DNA from: Glutinoglossum americanum
Taxonomy: Eukaryota; Ascomycota; Geoglossomycetes; Geoglossales; Geoglossaceae
Direction: 5' to 3'
Length of the DNA stretch: 64,000 nucleotides
NCBI GenBank assembly: GCA_020080175.1
Contig: JAGHQL010000011.1
Span: 124,001 to 188,000 of the forward strand
Positions 34,180 to 46,315 of this stretch are shown in pieces. A program made the translations under genes and the position numbers. Every line of letters starts with the position of its first letter. Positions within the stretch are counted from its first letter, which is position 1. The notes below the pieces were generated by a model. That model was given only the letters and a program-made list of their open reading frames with translations, was not told the DNA's origin and ran no database searches.

Positions 34180-34677
34180 ATGGCCACCGCGGAGACAGTG
34201 GAGCTAGGTCCCCCTCACGAACCAAAAGAAGCATCCATCGAGGCCTTTAAATACCTTTCGCTAGACATCAAGAAGGTGTTGGTTCATCTTCGTCATACTC
34301 ACAATAGTACGCTACGCAACAACCAACACAATCAAGACTTGTTCAACTGATCTGATTTCGCAACAGAGCATGAATCCAAATATTTTGCAGCAGTTTCCTC
34401 ACTTTCAGATCGTGACCTCGTTGCGTTTGACGAGAGCGATTTGGTCCTAGTGCGAGCCGGCATGTCTTCCTATGGCCTGCATCTGTTTGGAAAGCTTCGA
34501 TTGCCGAAGAGCGACGGCGGTTACATTCATGTAAGGATGTTTGTTGGAGGGGAGAGCGAGAATAAAGTGGTCAAGCTCCATTCTATTTATAACGAAGAGA
34601 AGGAGCTTCCGGATGGTTCAAAAACTTTCCGAGCGATCTTGTCAAAGGATGATCCGCTTGAATGGTTCGACACCTGA
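34180..34677 (+). CDS. Small conserved-looking protein, 145 aa, function unknown
   Basis: Two exons: 34180-34306 and 34367-34677. The donor GTACGC and acceptor AACAG keep the frame. Seen: a soluble, mixed helix/strand sequence starting MATAETVELGPPHEPKE, with SLSDRDLVAFDESDLVLVRAG, then a strand-rich end with GGYIHVRMFVG, KLHSIYNEEKELPDGS and ILSKDDPLEWFD. No signal peptide or membrane helix. The end vaguely recalls cystatin-like folds, but I cannot confirm a family. It is convergent with MAK21. Confidence 0.7.
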
Positions 34678-34861
34678 GGTCTTACGATGTGCAGTTCAGA
34701 GGCGCTCTATCTTTTGGCGTCCCGGAACGAGAACCTGTCTCATCACTCGCAAATAGTATTTAATGTTTATGCTTCAGACGTGCTTTCAGTTTGTACAAGT
34801 CTTGCGCAAGCTCCGTATTCTTACTGCGGGGATGCAAGATTAAGCCTAATGCTGGCTGGGC

Positions 34862-37800
34862 TTATTCATCCTCATCGGACAACATCTCCGCGTAGTCATC
34901 GACTGATGCAAAAGTAGGTAAGTGTCGTAGCTTCTTACGCTTCTGCGGGCGGAAGTTGTCATTGCCGGCCAGAACCTCATGCTGGTTCGTTTGTAGCTCC
35001 TTCTCGAATACGTCGTCAAGACCAGAGGGGACATCCTCGTCGCTGCCAATGAGCGCGTCATCCTCACTTCCCAAGTCCAACCCTACATCTTCACCTGCAT
35101 CTCCGTTATGTCCATCTGAGCCCTGTCGTTTAAGCGAGTCGTCGCTCTCCGCCACAACATCCAGTTCATCGTCCTCACTTAAATCTTCCATTCCGAGATC
35201 ACTATCTCCTTCATCGCTACCTTCGAGTTCAGGTCTGGAGTCCACCAGAGCCCTCCATACTTCGTCCTCATCTCCGCCCTCTTCCACATTTTCCACCTGA
35301 GAGCCCTTGCGACGCAATTTCTCTCTCCCATATGCATTTCCCTTGCCCACTTGGTTAAAATACTTATGGAAAAAAACCTCGTCCACTGCCACCGTTTCAA
35401 CCTTCTTCTTCCAAAAAGCTTCTACATTTACTGGTGTCAGAGCTTTGCTACTGCCTCGGGCAGATAGAAGAATCCCAGAGTCGCTACTGCCTCGGGCAGA
35501 TAGAAGAATCCCAGAGTCGCTACTGCCCAATGGCTGCATAATCGAAGCACCGCGGGGAGCAACGGAATTTGATTTGGCATTCCGATAAACAAATCGATCT
35601 AAGAAGTGAATCAGGGTATGCAGCGATAGGTCCGGTTTCGATGGCATCCCCTCGTGCCGTAGCAGGCGAGTAGCAAATAGCGCTACTGATGGGTGGAAAT
35701 GGGCCAAAAATGGCTCCTAAAGTCCTAGTTAGCGATCACGCAATTCTATTACTAGAAACTAGGGGACCCACAAGTTCCCAGAGGCAACTTTTGTTAGCAT
35801 TGCTATGTCCCGGATCTCGTTTCCGTCCATCATATCTCGGGGAAAGTGATTGGTCATCGGTAGGGTCCACGTTCGCTGGAGCAAGTCGCTCTGGTCTGTC
35901 AGGGCTTTGCTCCTCATCCATATCCTCCGGAGCATCTACAAAACGCTCTTCATCCTCTTCTCCTAGTTCTTCAGGTTGATCAATGAGTGCTCCAAGCGCA
36001 GGGAAAATCCCTTCCAACTCTCTCACGAGATAAAGCACGCCGCATACAAACGGAGGTTGGTGCAAAGTAGTGACTTGTAGAAGCCTTTTAACAAATGCCT
36101 TTACCCGCTTAACATTTAGGTCGGCCTTGAGTGACCTGAACAAAAGGTTCAAATACATAGTTTGCTTGGACGATGTCAACAACCGAGGATCCAAAAGAGA
36201 TTCGTAGAGAGTCCGATAGAATCGGTCCGAAGAGACCTGCTTGGAGGTTGATAGCTGTTGTATTAACATTAAAGCTTGGATACTAGTATTGAAATTAGAG
36301 GAATGGGTGATCTTAAAAAGCGTGTCCAGGTGTTGTTCAAAGCTGCCACGAGAGTTAGTAGGCATTATTAGTCTCAGAATTCGGAGCACTTACGTTGAGT
36401 CATCTGTTCTTGAAAAGGGAAATGCTCGGTTGACACCCGTTAAGATAGCAGAGATGAGTTTCTCGGTCATTTCTCCCTCTGACTGGCTTACTTCCTCTTC
36501 GCGATCCGCTTTCCGTTGAGCCTTCTTTCCCGACTTTCCACCGCCTCCTTGTAACTGTCCCTTCTTGTTGACCTTAGGAAGGTCCCTTTTTTCGGCAGAG
36601 TCTGTCTGTTTCAGCAGGCCAATAAACAAACCGAAATATATCTCAATGAGCTTATTGGCGACATTATCCTCTCTACCACTCAGTATCGTTTGATTAAGAG
36701 TAATTATCGCATAATATTTAGCGTGCGGACTTTGGCCAGATCTGAAAAGGACTTCTGACTCCACCGAAGATATTATTATCGGTTTCATCAACGGGTGGGT
36801 TGTCTGCAATTGAAGCAGGAGAAATGACGCCTTCGAGGCGATTTTTCGGCTAGGATCGCCGAGCTTGTTCACCAACAGTCTAAGCAGATTCGACTCCTGT
36901 TCTGGCTTCTCCTTGAGTAATTCCCACACGTAGCCCACGGCCCTTCCACGGGCAAACTCAACCTCATCATTACACCAAGTTTCAAGGACTTTGAGCATCT
37001 CGAAGTACCAGCCTTTGAGCCAGTCTTCATATGCCCATGACACGAGATGGGCCTCCTGAAGTTGCTTTGGGAGGGGATCACCAGGCCTCCAAGAGCATGC
37101 TTGTTTCGGCTGAAAAGCTCCTAGAAGTCCAGGCTGTTTTGCGAACGGTTTTAATTTTCGGTCTGGTGGAAGAACAACTCCTTGGGCCATTAAATCCTTC
37201 ATTGCCCCTAGGGCCGTGACTGCCTGCCCTCTACTCCGCTTTTTTGCGAGACCCAATAAACTTTCTAAAGCTTTCATAGTATGAACCGGTGATTCTTGAA
37301 CAACAAGGGTAAGAGCAGAGACCTTGTCCGATAAGGTCCCAGAAGACATAATCGTAGATAGGAATCGATGTGAGGATGTCGACGAGAGGTGGGCAGATGA
37401 ATACAGTTTGTTGTCAGACTCGAGTAGAGTTTTAGCATACTGATGAACACGTTCAATCATCTCCTGAGGAAGAAAGGGGCGGTCTATTGTATAAAATGGC
37501 AAATCTGGAATCCTCGCCGCATGCCAGTCAGGCCGAGGGTTGAATTTCTTATAAAAGTCAGCGAATGGTAATACCAAATGAGTCTAGCTCTCATACCAAT
37601 TCGGTTGTACTATGATCCGATAAGGTATCTTGGGGATGCTGGATTGATGGCAACTTTCTCTCGGCCAAAGCTTTAAGACTCCCAGCACTAGGTGCAACGG
37701 TCCCGCCATCCGCAGCTTCGTCGGTACCAGCCCACTCCTCCTCATCCAAGTTTGCTTCTGAGGAAACCTTTCCTGAAATTCCCAGACCCTTCACGAAGTT

Positions 37801-38349
37801 CTCAATATCTCTTTGAAGGGCTTTCCCAGGCTTAGATGTGTGACTGCGACCATTGCTCTGTCCAGGGGCTTCTACCTCGGATTCAGAGGAAACATCTGCA
37901 ACCAGTTGAAGATCATCCTTGGTCCCACCCAGCAAAAGTATCTCTCGAAGCAATTCCGAACGTTTATCTCTAAGCGTCTTGGGCTCGGCCTTGCCGACAT
38001 GTCTCTCCTTCGATTTGCTGTCCCCACTCCGATGCTCAACGGCTTTCACACCTCCTTGCCTGTCTCGTTTCTCCCCTCTCTTCCGGCCATTATCCTCTGT
38101 CGCGTCCTCCTTCGCAATATGCCGAAATCCTGAGCCAGCAGCGACACTTTTCCGACTACCTTTCCTGCCCGAGTACAAGTTCTCCTTTGATTTCTGAAGT
38201 CCGTTCTCAATCCTTCTGGTTAAATTAGACAGAGCCTGCTTGTCAAAAGAGGGCAAGTCAGAAGACGCTGACGGAACAGTGGCAGGACCATTGGTCAAAG
38301 CGGTCTTGTTTCCTTTCTCATTTGTAGGGATACGATTCTTTTTAACCAT
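34862..38349 (-). CDS. MAK21: Ribosome biogenesis protein Mak21/Noc1 (CBF domain)
   Basis: Four exons (minus): 38349-37597, 37547-36394, 36342-35772, 35716-34862; 1110 aa. Noc1/Mak21 pairs with Noc2 to mature pre-60S particles in the nucleolus. Seen: a basic N-terminus; FNPRPDWHAARIPDLP; HEAT-like helices; the CBF/Mak21 domain from about residue 630 (SRTDDSTFEQHLDTLFK, FNTSIQALMLIQQLS, YDGRKRDPGHSNANKSCLW, HFHPSVALFA); then KVETVAVDEVFFHKYFNQ and a long acidic tail ending DDYAEMLSDEDE. All joins are in phase. Exon 4 carries an exact 36-bp tandem duplication (12 residues, GSSDSGILLSAR). The gene starts 224 bp from the divergent prolyl-tRNA synthetase gene. Confidence 0.94.
35447..35518. repeat. 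Exact 36-bp tandem duplication inside MAK21
   Basis: Two identical 36-bp copies (35447-35482 and 35483-35518), followed by the first bases of a third. In frame they encode GSSDSGILLSAR twice. The frame is kept and the repeat lies in a loop after the CBF domain. Identity of the copies points to a recent event or to gene conversion. Confidence 0.9.
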
Positions 38350-38573
38350 ATCGTAACTTTATGGCAGACTATGCTTGTTGCATGGGACTGCTGATAGACC
38401 AAACAAAATCTGTAGAGAGAAAATCGAGTGATCTACTCCTTGAAGTTCATTGGTGGACCGAGATCCGGGTAACGAATCCGAATCACTTTTCGTGTTTTTG
38501 TATGCGCGGAACCATTGCGAATCTCAGGATGAGACATACCCGACGCAGTGATAACATTTGAGTAGCTTGACTG

Positions 38574-41076
38574 ATGAATCTTTTGGCGCGGCAGCGCTTC
38601 TATGCCGCCTCGAGAGTATGCCTCCCTTCTAGTTCTTTTTATCGGCATGAGTGTTCTATATTTCGTTTAAAGAATATTGGCTCAAGATCCCTATATGTAA
38701 GCCTAGCTCTCTAATCCCGGGTTGTTACTCATTTTATATCCGCTGGAGTGCCGTATCTGATACGTACTGTCCAGGTTGATCATAGGGCCCGGTTATCAGG
38801 CTTCTGGGTCCCTACAGGCGGCATAGCGCCAGCTTCGACCGGCGAAGGTAGTATATTCAGCCCCTACTAGCTGTAAACCTCGAGATTAATTGCGCAGCAG
38901 AGGCTTCCCATACCCTTTTAATAAAGGCAGGGTATTTACGGCAGGTAATGAGCATGCCCCTCAATCCATGACCACTCCTCCTAAGTGATTCCAATCGAGT
39001 GACCATGTATCGTCCAATTCAGGCTCATTCCGGTATTTACCACCTCCTTCCACTCGGTCTCAGGGTGCAGGAGAAACTCGAACGACTGATTGACAAGCAT
39101 ATGAGAAAACTTGGTAATTACATGGATTTGCTTTTGTGGGTCTGGCGTATTGAATGAAGAATGTCTCTGATTCCTCAAGGCGCTTCGAAGCTATCACTCT
39201 CGTCAATATCCTCAGACGAATTATGGCAAAAGTCGGGAAGGCTGGAGACGAGTGGCTCGGAGGTTTGTGCTACGCATTTTAGCTGTATAGATCGATATTT
39301 GTTCTGACTCACTCGACCAGCTATTTCGATTCCAGGACAGAAAAGAATCACATTACCTTTTGTCTCCTACCCACGAGGAGGAAATAACCTCACTCGTAGA
39401 TAGTATTACAAAATCGTACAAAGACCTACCTTTGCGTCTTTATCAAATTTGTGGGTCCCAGATTCTCGTTCCCAGATGTCTTACAACCACAGTTGTTGAT
39501 ATGCAGGTGTGAAGCTCGCAAATATAGGGATGAACGACGCCCACGGCAAGGACTACTCCGAGCCCGCGAATTCGTGATGAAGGATCTCTATACCTTTGAT
39601 TATACTCCTAGTCTAGCTCTTGAGACATATGACACAGTACGAAAGGGCTATGCGGACTTTTTCGACGAGTTTAAGATACCTTATCTGGTCGCCGAGGCAG
39701 ACTCCGGCAATATTGGTGGCACTCTGAGTCACGAATTTCACTTCCCGAATCCCAGAGGAGAAGATCATGTTATTAGCTGCGGTAGTTGCGATTATGTTGC
39801 CAACGAAGAACTAGCGGAGAGTCGGATCCATACCCAAATCAAGCACAAACCCGTTAGTTGGAAGTTCCAGCACTCTTCCACTATAATCAACAGCGATCTA
39901 GAAATGAGTATCGAAGTGAGAACCCAGCATACCTTGGAGTCCGAGCCAGATCCATTTCACATTGAGGTTGCGACATGGACTGGTATCACACAGGACAAGC
40001 TTTCCTTAGTCAACGCTTTTTATCCCTACAGCTCATTACGGTATGGGCGCCGACCGACCAAGCCCAATGAAGTTAATATACATGCTATTAAGTGTATTGT
40101 CCCTGATGTGGATGCCGGGATTGAGAACCCTATCAGCCTCTGGAGAACGAACTTCAAACAGCTTACGAAGGACGACGACGTCTTGGCACCTGTGGATAAA
40201 AGATATTCTAAGATTGTCAATATCTTTGACTACAGGCTCCCCTCTGTTTTTGCGGGCTCGACATTCGCAAACCATGCAGATTTTCCGCTTTCCGCACATT
40301 TGCCATCCTTCTTTGACAAGCACATTCCCACCACATCTGTGACCCAACATCCTACCACGGCAGGCCCACTCGATCTTTTACGGATTAAAAACGGTGATCC
40401 CTGCCCGAGATGCCCTAACGGGGTGCTGAAAGTCCAGAAGGCTGTGGAACTGGGTCATACCTTCTTTTTAGGTAGCCGTTATAGCAAACCTTTGGGAGCC
40501 TCCGTTACCGTCCCTGCTGAATGCTTGTTGGAATCGGAGAAAGTCAACGATCCGATGGACACAAAGCCCACCGACAAGACCCGTGACGCTCCTTCTAGAC
40601 AAGGCTCTCCTGGAGGCGAAGTTGAATTACAGATGGGCTGCCATGGTATAGGCGTTTCAAGAATGATCGGTGCAGTGGCAGATTCTCTGTCAGACGAGAA
40701 AGGCTTGAACTGGCCCAGGGTCATTGCTCCGTTTGAAGTTGTCGTTGTTCCTAAAAAAGGCTTGGAAAAGGACGCGGAAGACGTATATGATGCACTAACT
40801 ACCAACAGCAAACTCAAGGAATCAGTCCTACCATCCTCGGAATTGGGTCGGCAGGCAGCCCATATTGATGCCATCTTGGATGACCGGCAAAGAGACTTGG
40901 TATGGAAGTTGAGGGATGCTGACCTTATCGGTTTTCCGGTCATAGTCGTACTAGGCAGAGCATGGCAGAGCGATAAGAGATGTGAGGTGCAATGTAGGAG
41001 GCTTGGTGGGCTGAAGACAGAAGTGCCCGTGGATGAGCTTCCTGCCGTTGTGTCATCGCTGCTCACACAGATGTAA
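38574..41076 (+). CDS. AIM10: Mitochondrial prolyl-tRNA synthetase
   Basis: Seven exons: 38574-38696, 38775-38847, 38898-38944, 39023-39113, 39180-39262, 39321-39450, 39515-41076; 702 aa, all joins in phase. It charges mitochondrial tRNA-Pro. Seen: a basic presequence starting [46 protein letters not shown] across an intron; [14 protein letters not shown]; motif 2 [20 protein letters not shown]; and motif 3 [17 protein letters not shown], followed by the anticodon-binding domain. This is the bacterial-type class II ProRS. The acceptor of the last exon (GTGAAG) is chosen because it gives LYQISRKYRDE; the stronger CAG 13 bases earlier breaks the frame. The first exon is inferred from its open frame and GTAAGC donor. 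Confidence 0.92.
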
Positions 41077-41946
41077 ATAAAAACTGTATCGTCATAGCCT
41101 GGAGTTGCTATAACTGCGGAGGGTATACAGACCCGCCAGTAATGTCGCAGAAAGTCAGGTCCCCAGCAACAAAAAGCTGCTCTGATTCTTAAACCACCGG
41201 ATAACCTAAGCGCCGGACTTATGCCAATGCCCTTCACAGGAAAACCAACCACTCCCACTATTACAGCGTGGGTGTCTCATAATTACCTGCAGTACTTTGC
41301 TTAACCAAGCTGATTTATTCTATTGTGTAGTTCAAATGACCATGTTTGAAACTAAAACTTTACACTTCACTTGTACCGGGAAGAGGGGGGTGCCCCATAG
41401 CCGGCTAACCCAGGAAACCCCTATAAGTTTATTTGGGCTGGAAGGTTCGCGATGCCCCGTGGTCGGAAAAAACATCCTGCAGGGTATTCAGTCGTAGAAA
41501 CTCAAATCGGGACGTAGACAGAGGGATATAGTCGACCCCCCGAGCCTTTTGGCTGCATGTTCGATCCATGGTATCGCCATTTTCCGGAGTTTTTTTAACT
41601 TGATTTTCTCAACACCCTTTCCCCGTTCTAAAGCTTATCTCTTGGTTTCTGTAGTAGGAGTGGTAGCAATACTCCCCGCCTTGCGGCCATTGTTCAGCCC
41701 TGACCACATGGCGCACACAACCGAGCGAATTTCACGGCTCCAAATGCGTTAATGGACAGTATCTTATGGACTTCGTAGGAACTAGACATAAGAGTAGCCC
41801 TAGTAGCGTTTTCTCTTTCCATGTAAATTCGTCACTCACCAGTTGCAACCCGTTAATAGAAAGAAATAAAAAAGGAAAAAAGCAATCCGCTTCCCCGACC
41901 TCAAAAAATAAAACACCCAAAAAAATCCACAACTCCCCCAAGACTC
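41077..41946. other. Intergenic region
   Basis: 3' flank of the prolyl-tRNA synthetase gene and promoter of prefoldin 5. Small frames of 66-67 codons without motifs. The last 150 bp upstream of the prefoldin start are A-rich. Confidence 0.4.
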
Positions 41947-42785
41947 ATGGCAACCCCTCCTAAAGAAAAGTCCCAAGCAGGTCAGTTCCACCCACACCCC
42001 GCACCCCAACCACCCTAAATCAAACTAACCTGCCAAACCAACAACCAGTCGACCTTACATCCCTCACACTCCCCCAACTCTCCTCCGTCAAAAAACAACT
42101 TGACGACGAACTCGAACACCTCACAAGCTCATTCACCAAGCTCCGCGCCGCGCAAGTGAAATTCCAGGAATGCCTCAGGACCATCAAGGCCGGCGTGGAC
42201 GATAAGATGAAGGGTACGTACTCTCACGCACATACACATACGTATCTGTGTCCAAACCCCCCCGAGCCGGGATAGGCTATGGGAAGTGGGGAATCCGGGG
42301 GAACGTGAACGCATAACTTGCTTCAGAGCTAAGCCATGGACGCGAATTGAAAACAATAGGGAAATCCATCCTCGTCCCCCTCACAACATCCCTCTACGTC
42401 CCCGGCACAATGGCGGATACAGAGAACGTCATCGTAGACGTAGGAACAGGGTATTATGTCGAGAAGGTCCTTCCCCCCCCACCCCCTTCGCCTCACCTAC
42501 ATACCCCCTACTTATCTGCAGGTCGGATATGTGATGTTAATATGCCTTCACAGAACACCAAAGACGCCACCCAGTTCTACAACACGAAAATCGAAGACTT
42601 GGCTACGAGCCTCAAAGACCTCGAGGCCATCATACAGGGGAAATCTAATAACCTTCGTGTTGTGGAAGATGGTGAGTCGCATGCATTCCAAAAACCCCCT
42701 TCTAATCTGTCCGTTCATTGTTTAATGCCTTTTTCTAGTACTTCGGCAAAAGGTCCTTAGTGGTAGTGGAGGGTCAGCTAGTTAG
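41947..42785 (+). CDS. GIM5: Prefoldin subunit 5
   Basis: Five exons: 41947-41980, 42049-42213, 42327-42466, 42554-42671, 42739-42785; 167 aa, all in phase. Alpha-type subunit of the hexameric prefoldin chaperone, which passes unfolded actin and tubulin to the TRiC/CCT chaperonin. Seen: helix LPQLSSVKKQLDDELEHL, AAQVKFQECLRTIK, the beta-hairpin core SILVPLTTSLYVPG and VDVGTGYYVEK, then helix ATSLKDLEAIIQGKSNNLRV with VLRQKVLSG at the end. Exon 3 adds ELSHGRELK before the hairpin, slightly longer than usual. Prefoldin 1 is in the same window at 58226. Confidence 0.95.
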
Positions 42786-43065
42786 ATAAACCAGCCAGTA
42801 TATTGCAAAGATACATGATGTCTGATTGTTCTCGTATGATATCACCCCTGCTTCGAGATCATGAAGCGACAAGCCAGCGCATTTTATCATTATCACAACA
42901 GCCAAAGCTCTCTCTTCAACCGTTAAGCACCGGAATTGCAGCAATAACCCATCTTAGCAACTGATATTCCTTAGCACACAATCTCATATCTCATTGCACC
43001 CCCGTTCTCATTCACACCTTTTGTTTTGATGCTACCCATCCATCTTAACACCGCAACCAACCCTT

Positions 43066-45736
43066 TTACTCGCTCCTAAGCAGCTTCATCATTGTGTCAA
43101 TCTTCTCCGTAAACTCCTCAAATCCAGTATCCGTTGTCGAATTAGTGGTAGACATCCTGCCTCTCGGAAAGAATGCGTCTAAGTCAGGTAACCAATTCCC
43201 AACGTTTCCAGTCCCAATGTCTACCTGCTCTTTCAAGATTGTATCCCATTGGCTGCTGTAGAAGGATGCGCCCCATCTCACGTCCGGATTTTTGCTAATG
43301 GTAGTAGCAGATTTCTCCAGATTCGAACCCGCCGCCCTGGACACACCAGAATTAACCGGCTCGCCAGACTCCTGTGAGAAGTGCTCATATTTTGTAACCT
43401 CGAAAACGTAGTCACTGCCAACTAGCAAATACTGGAATCGGCTCTGTTGAACGAAAGACCGCATCCCTAGCCTGCTAAAATTGGGGCATCTGACCTTCAG
43501 GTGAGCCTTTACTTTCCCTTGCTGCGTTGAGGTCTGCGAAACATCAACCTTGACGAGCTTGACAAAGTCATGCATTTCCTGGGTGATTTTAGAAGCCTCC
43601 AGTTCGGTGGTGGTAACAACCTCAAGCTGCCAACAGGGCTTCCTACATTTCATCAGTATTCTCCGCTTGGGCTAGGTGCTTTAGTGGGGGCATACTTATC
43701 AAGATTTATAGTTATTGAATCCAACACTTTCCTCTGTTTTCTCCCGCGGAAGATGTCAGCATGCCGACCTCCCGGTGCATTGTCCTTAAGCCAGCGGATT
43801 GCTGAGATCTCGTATTCGTCGTCTTCAACCTTCTTGAAATCGAGTTCCAATCGGATCGGCCCCGAACGTTCCGTCCCAGCAAAGTCGAACGTAGCAGAAA
43901 TAATAGGGATAATATCCTCTAAGGCATGCGTCATTGCATCGCCAGGTACGAACAGGCCAGTGGAGTGGCAGCATCGAGACGTGAGAGAGTTTGCCCACTC
44001 GTTGTTCCCGATACTTGAAGTATATTAGGGTTAGCCTTAGCACATCTCATTCTTCTAATCCTAACGAGACCTGGCGGAGATCTCGTATAGACTTACCACT
44101 TGGCCACTTCCACCCGGGTTTGAGGCATCCCCAGTACAGCCATAAACTCTTCAAAGGTATGCCTTGGTCCGATCGGTTTTTTATAGACCTGCAACACTGG
44201 TACCCCAAAGTGTACTCGCATCTGTATGTGGCCTCGGCAGAACCGGAGGTCTGCTAGTGTCTTTAGGATCGCGTGCTTTAGACTCTGCTGATTTGCTGAA
44301 CTTAGCTCTAGTCTATTCCCGTTCCATGTCGAGATATGTTCTGGCGTTGGCTTTGGTCCCGCTGCGACGGGAACAACCCCAGGCGCATTCATGGACTTTC
44401 CCGCAGGCTGCTCCGATTGTGGTAGGTTGTTTTGGTCCTCTAACACCACCTCGGTTCTAAGCCCCCCCAAGGTAGGCGGCTCGATTAGATATAGCCTCCT
44501 AGGTTTGGTGTTCCTTGCGACAATTTCGCAGAATACTACCCTTATGCGGCGCAAAGCCTCTCCAAGGGATTGGGCATTGTTCGTTAACACCTTGAACACC
44601 GACAACTCTTCCTCGAAAACTATATAACACTTGCAGTCGACCCTGATCTGGTCGAGTGCCTCGAGGTTTTGGCCGAGTATGACCCGCACGTCATATTCCT
44701 TGGACGGACACATAAAGATTCCCTAAGATAGTCAGAAACTAGACTGATTTTGCATTCCGTCGATCCAGAGCGACTTCATAGGTGGCTGCTTACTACTGCT
44801 GTGAGGATTCCAGTATCTTCAGGATTCCGTCGGAAGCTTTGCTTCGAAGCCTCCTCTCGCATCTTTCTGTCAATAGCCGCCTGCTTCCGGGCACTTGGTT
44901 CAACATTGGGCTTTATCCAACGCCTCTCGTGTTCGGGGTGCGTTCTCTTTTGGTTGTGTGCCACCCAGTTCTGAAGTGCAGCTGTTGCTAACTGTAATTG
45001 GGCTTCGTTTCCCCAGATTTTAAGAACCTTGAGGAGGCATCAGTATTTTCCTCAAGGCTTACCCAAGGGATGCTTACGCGAGTTGACAGGTTGGACGGCG
45101 GTTCGATATATGCTCCTGTTTGAGCACCGATTTGTTCCAACACGAGGTATGGTGACCTCTCCAGACCTCTGGCTTTCGCTGCGCGGTCCTTTCTGAAGAG
45201 CCTAGAGAATAGTAAGCGTTGATAGAGAACCGTGTTCGATGCTGCAATTCTCACCGAGTATCGATTCTGTCATATCCACTTGGGAGCTCGTATGTGCCTA
45301 CATCTCTAATGTTAAAAGGCTGGAAAGCTAACTTGAATGAGAGAATATGGCTGCTTCACATACCAGTGGGGGGGGACCGATTTCTCCACGCTGCCTTGGC
45401 GCTATTGTCGCGTTCTCCGGGCAGCCTATTCGCAATTCTATGGGTACCGGGCCTTGTTTGGGCCTTCCGAGGCCCGGGGGTGTGGGGTCTGGAGGCAGAT
45501 GTTGTTCTAAGGGCTTTTGGTTTGCCCTTGGCGCTGGGACCAGCCCTCAGTGTCGGTTGTGGCTTTGCGTCAAAGAAGACCCTTAGCTCAGAGAATGTTG
45601 ACGTCGGAGGCCGGTAGTTTGTCGTCTCGAGGTCCCATTCTATGGACATCAACAACAACCAAAGCAATTATGAAGCATGAAAGAGGAACGACTTACCATT
45701 AGCATTTTGCCGCTCGAAATCTATTGGAGACGTCAT
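43066..45736 (-). CDS. KH-like / DUF7905-type fungal protein, 8 exons
   Basis: Exons (minus): 45736-45697, 45639-45364, 45303-45255, 45201-45078, 45027-44794, 44722-44097, 44013-43696, 43642-43066; 747 aa from this ATG, all in phase. Seen: a Pro/Arg-rich start; a KH-like segment PYLVLEQIGAQTGAYIEPPS followed by LKIWGNEAQLQLATAALQNW; a central domain with GQNLEALDQIRVDCKCYIVFEE, SLGEALRRIRVVFCEIVARN and RRLYLIEPP; HIQMRVHFGVPVLQVY; and a C-terminal DUF7905-like domain ending in PDVRWGASFYSSQWD and GFEEFTEKIDTMMKLL. RNA binding is inferred from the KH-like parts only. The coding frame stays open upstream of the chosen ATG, with Ser/Pro-rich sequence, so the true start may lie in an earlier exon. 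Confidence 0.8.
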
Positions 45737-46022
45737 TATACCAGAGTAACTCGGAGAATTAATTGGAAGAGGCGTTTTGGAGGAGCGTTTGGAGGATCCT
45801 TCGGAGGGTGTTTCAAAGTAGGGTGTATGAGACGGGTTGGTTACTTGCCAAGAATAAGGCAAGATATGAAAGAAGGCTAAGTTGATTTGGCTGGTAGAAG
45901 CTGACCAAATAGGCAGTGTCTAACCAGTGAATGGAATCGTATTGCACTTATGACATATAACGTGGGGTTTCACGGTGCTTTGAATGGCAGCCGCCTCATA
46001 ACACGTTATGTTATATATATCG

Positions 46023-46173
46023 CGATACCGCACAGCGGTATCGGGCCCTTAGGGCGCTCACGTGGAGCGTCCTATGCGGAACCTTACGATTGTTGTGTTC
46101 TGGGCGAAGCGACGCCCTACAGAGCGCAAAGTCCCGTATCCACAGGAGCGCTCTGTGTAAGCACAACGTTGTG
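46023..46173. repeat. Cluster of five near-perfect inverted repeats
   Basis: Within 151 bp: CGATACCGC-3-GCGGTATCG (46023-46043); AGGGCGCTC-5-GAGCGTCCT with one mismatch (46051-46073); GGGCG-6-CGCCC (46102-46117); ACAGAGCGC-20-GCGCTCTGT (46119-46156); and the palindrome CACAACGTTGTG (46162-46173). GC content is far above the flanks. No coding frame, no tRNA fold and no terminal repeats of a known element are seen. It could be a structured RNA, a protein-binding array, or a decayed fold-back element. Confidence 0.7.
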
Positions 46174-46315
46174 AACCCGGGGGCACTCTGGACAATGTCC
46201 GTGAGTGCTCTTGGCAAGTTGAACGGTTCTGTATACTGACTTGCTCGTGGCACATAGAATAGAGTATAGAATTAAAATAAGTTGCTAGTGAATGCTATTA
46301 TGGTTACTCGGAACA

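Noticed and set aside
46023-46173. tRNA or snoRNA in the hairpin cluster
   Set aside because: No cloverleaf, no TTCGA-type B box and no C/D or H/ACA boxes in the right order.
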